Assembly: GCA_018818365.1 (NCBI GenBank)
Contig: JAHISH010000229.1
Location: 1-7,319, forward strand
DNA: 7,319 nucleotides
Direction of reading: 5' to 3'
From: Candidatus Omnitrophota bacterium
GTDB lineage: Bacteria > Omnitrophota > Gorgyraeia > Gygaellales > Profunditerraquicolaceae
How positions within the stretch are numbered: position 1 is the stretch's first letter; the number at the start of each line of letters is the position of its first letter. The notes beneath the pieces are model-generated. The model did no database searches and was not told the origin of the DNA. It saw only the letters and a program-made list of their open reading frames with translations. Of the stretch, positions 6,587 to 7,319 are shown one piece after another. A program made the position numbers and the translations under genes.

Positions 6587-7319
6587 TTAGGTATGCATCT
6601 CAGACTTTATAGAAACAGTGACTCTCTTCAAATAGCGCATTTCATTAAGTACTATACCGGTGCCATTAACCACTGCGGTAAGAGGATCATCAGCGATATG
6701 CACCGGCAGCCCGGTCTCTTCAGCAATAAGCCTGTCAAGACCTCTTAAAAGGGCACCTCCGCCTGCCATCACCATACCATTCTGGATTAAATCTGAGGCT
6801 AGTTCCGGAGGAGTGCGCTCGAGAGAAATTTTGGTCACCTCTAAAATCGCCCGCAAAGGCTCCTGCAAAGATTCCCTGACCTCTTCGGAAGTAATGGTGA
6901 CCGTCTTTGGCAACCCTGCGACTAAATCACGCCCTCGTACTTCCATGGAGACCTCTTCTTCAAGCGGATACGCCGAACCGATCTTGATCTTAATCTCTTC
7001 GGCCGTACGCTCACCGACCATTAGATTGTACGTTTTCTTAAGATACTCAACAATTGCTTCGTCCATCTCGTCTCCGCCGATACGGATGGATTTAGAAAAT
7101 ACAATACCCGCCAGAGAGATCACTGCCAACTCCGTGGTGCCTCCTCCGATATCAATGATCATATTGCCTATCGGCTCTTGTATCGGCAGCCCCACGCCGA
7201 TCGCCGCAGCTACCGGTTCTTCGATAAGATACACCTCTCGCGCGCCGGCCCTCTCTGCTGAATCTTTCACCGCCCGCTTTTCTACTTCCGTAATACCGGA
7301 AGGAATGGCAATCAATATC
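6587..7319 (-). CDS. mreB: MreB, actin-like cell-shape protein, C-terminal part (5' end beyond window)
   Basis: MreB polymerises into membrane-bound ATP-dependent filaments that orient wall synthesis. The frame stays open to the right edge and gives 243 residues, about the last 70% of a normal MreB of about 345. It enters at the conserved [15 protein letters not shown] segment. Actin-fold signatures follow: [14 protein letters not shown], the phosphate-binding [15 protein letters not shown] (about 54-68 of the fragment), [16 protein letters not shown], and near the end the adenosine motif [20 protein letters not shown] with [14 protein letters not shown]. No frame damage is seen. A TTG at 7313-7315 is an internal leucine, not the start. 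As the first visible gene of the operon it is presumably close to the operon promoter, which lies outside this window. The gene symbol mreB is preferred over paralogues such as mbl because mreC follows. Confidence 0.97.
   Translation of the reverse strand, partial: ILIAIPSGITEVEKRAVKDSAERAGAREVYLIEEPVAAAIGVGLPIQEPIGNMIIDIGGGTTELAVISLAGIVFSKSIRIGGDEMDEAIVEYLKKTYNLMVGERTAEEIKIKIGSAYPLEEEVSMEVRGRDLVAGLPKTVTITSEEVRESLQEPLRAILEVTKISLERTPPELASDLIQNGMVMAGGGALLRGLDRLIAEETGLPVHIADDPLTAVVNGTGIVLNEMRYLKRVTVSIKSEMHT

Noticed and set aside
7313..7315. TTG as the start codon of mreB.
   Set aside because: The frame stays open to the window edge, and the residues here align to the middle of MreB (the [13 protein letters not shown] segment), so it is an internal leucine of a truncated gene.
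1..7319. CRISPR array, tRNA or rRNA, insertion sequence or prophage signals.
   Set aside because: No regularly spaced repeats, tRNA-like cloverleaf, transposase-like frame or terminal inverted repeats were seen; nearly all bases lie in housekeeping genes.

Overview
This window is almost entirely coding, and every supported gene lies on the minus strand, so transcription runs from the right edge to the left. Most of it (about 581 to 7319) is a compact cell-shape (elongasome or 'rod') operon in the order mreB (5' end outside the window), mreC, mreD, mrdA (PBP2), rodA, followed by a radical SAM protein of the uncharacterised TIGR03960 type. At the left edge is a separate unit: the first 150 codons of a membrane-anchored Cache-like sensor protein. 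It has its own near-consensus sigma-70 promoter in the 130-base gap before it.

The five shape genes cooperate in lateral wall synthesis. MreB forms cytoplasmic actin-like filaments. MreC (single-pass, periplasmic beta domain) and MreD (multi-pass) link these to the RodA/PBP2 synthase. RodA polymerises lipid II by its SEDS glycosyltransferase activity and PBP2 cross-links the glycan by transpeptidation. The catalytic motifs of RodA and PBP2 are intact, as are the nucleotide-binding signature of MreB and the domain layouts of MreC and MreD. mreD/mrdA and mrdA/rodA overlap by 11 and 4 bases, mreC/mreD are 9 bases apart and rodA/radical SAM 24, which suggests one transcript with translational coupling. 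No convincing intrinsic terminator is visible anywhere.

The host is a rod-shaped, peptidoglycan-making bacterium, probably diderm. Base composition is near 50% GC by eye. The operon order with a trailing TIGR03960 radical SAM gene recalls Desulfobacterota and several candidate phyla such as Omnitrophota, but the lineage cannot be fixed from this window.

No wholly new system is evident. The points most worth a second look are the radical SAM protein, which stands alone without its usual DUF2344 (TIGR03936) partner and lacks a canonical cobalamin-binding DxHxxG motif; a plausible Cys/Cys/His/Cys metal site in PBP2; and the promoter region of the sensor gene, with a 9-base inverted repeat just upstream of its -35 element. 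The only non-coding stretches of note are 451-580 and 6479-6586; neither reaches 300 bases.
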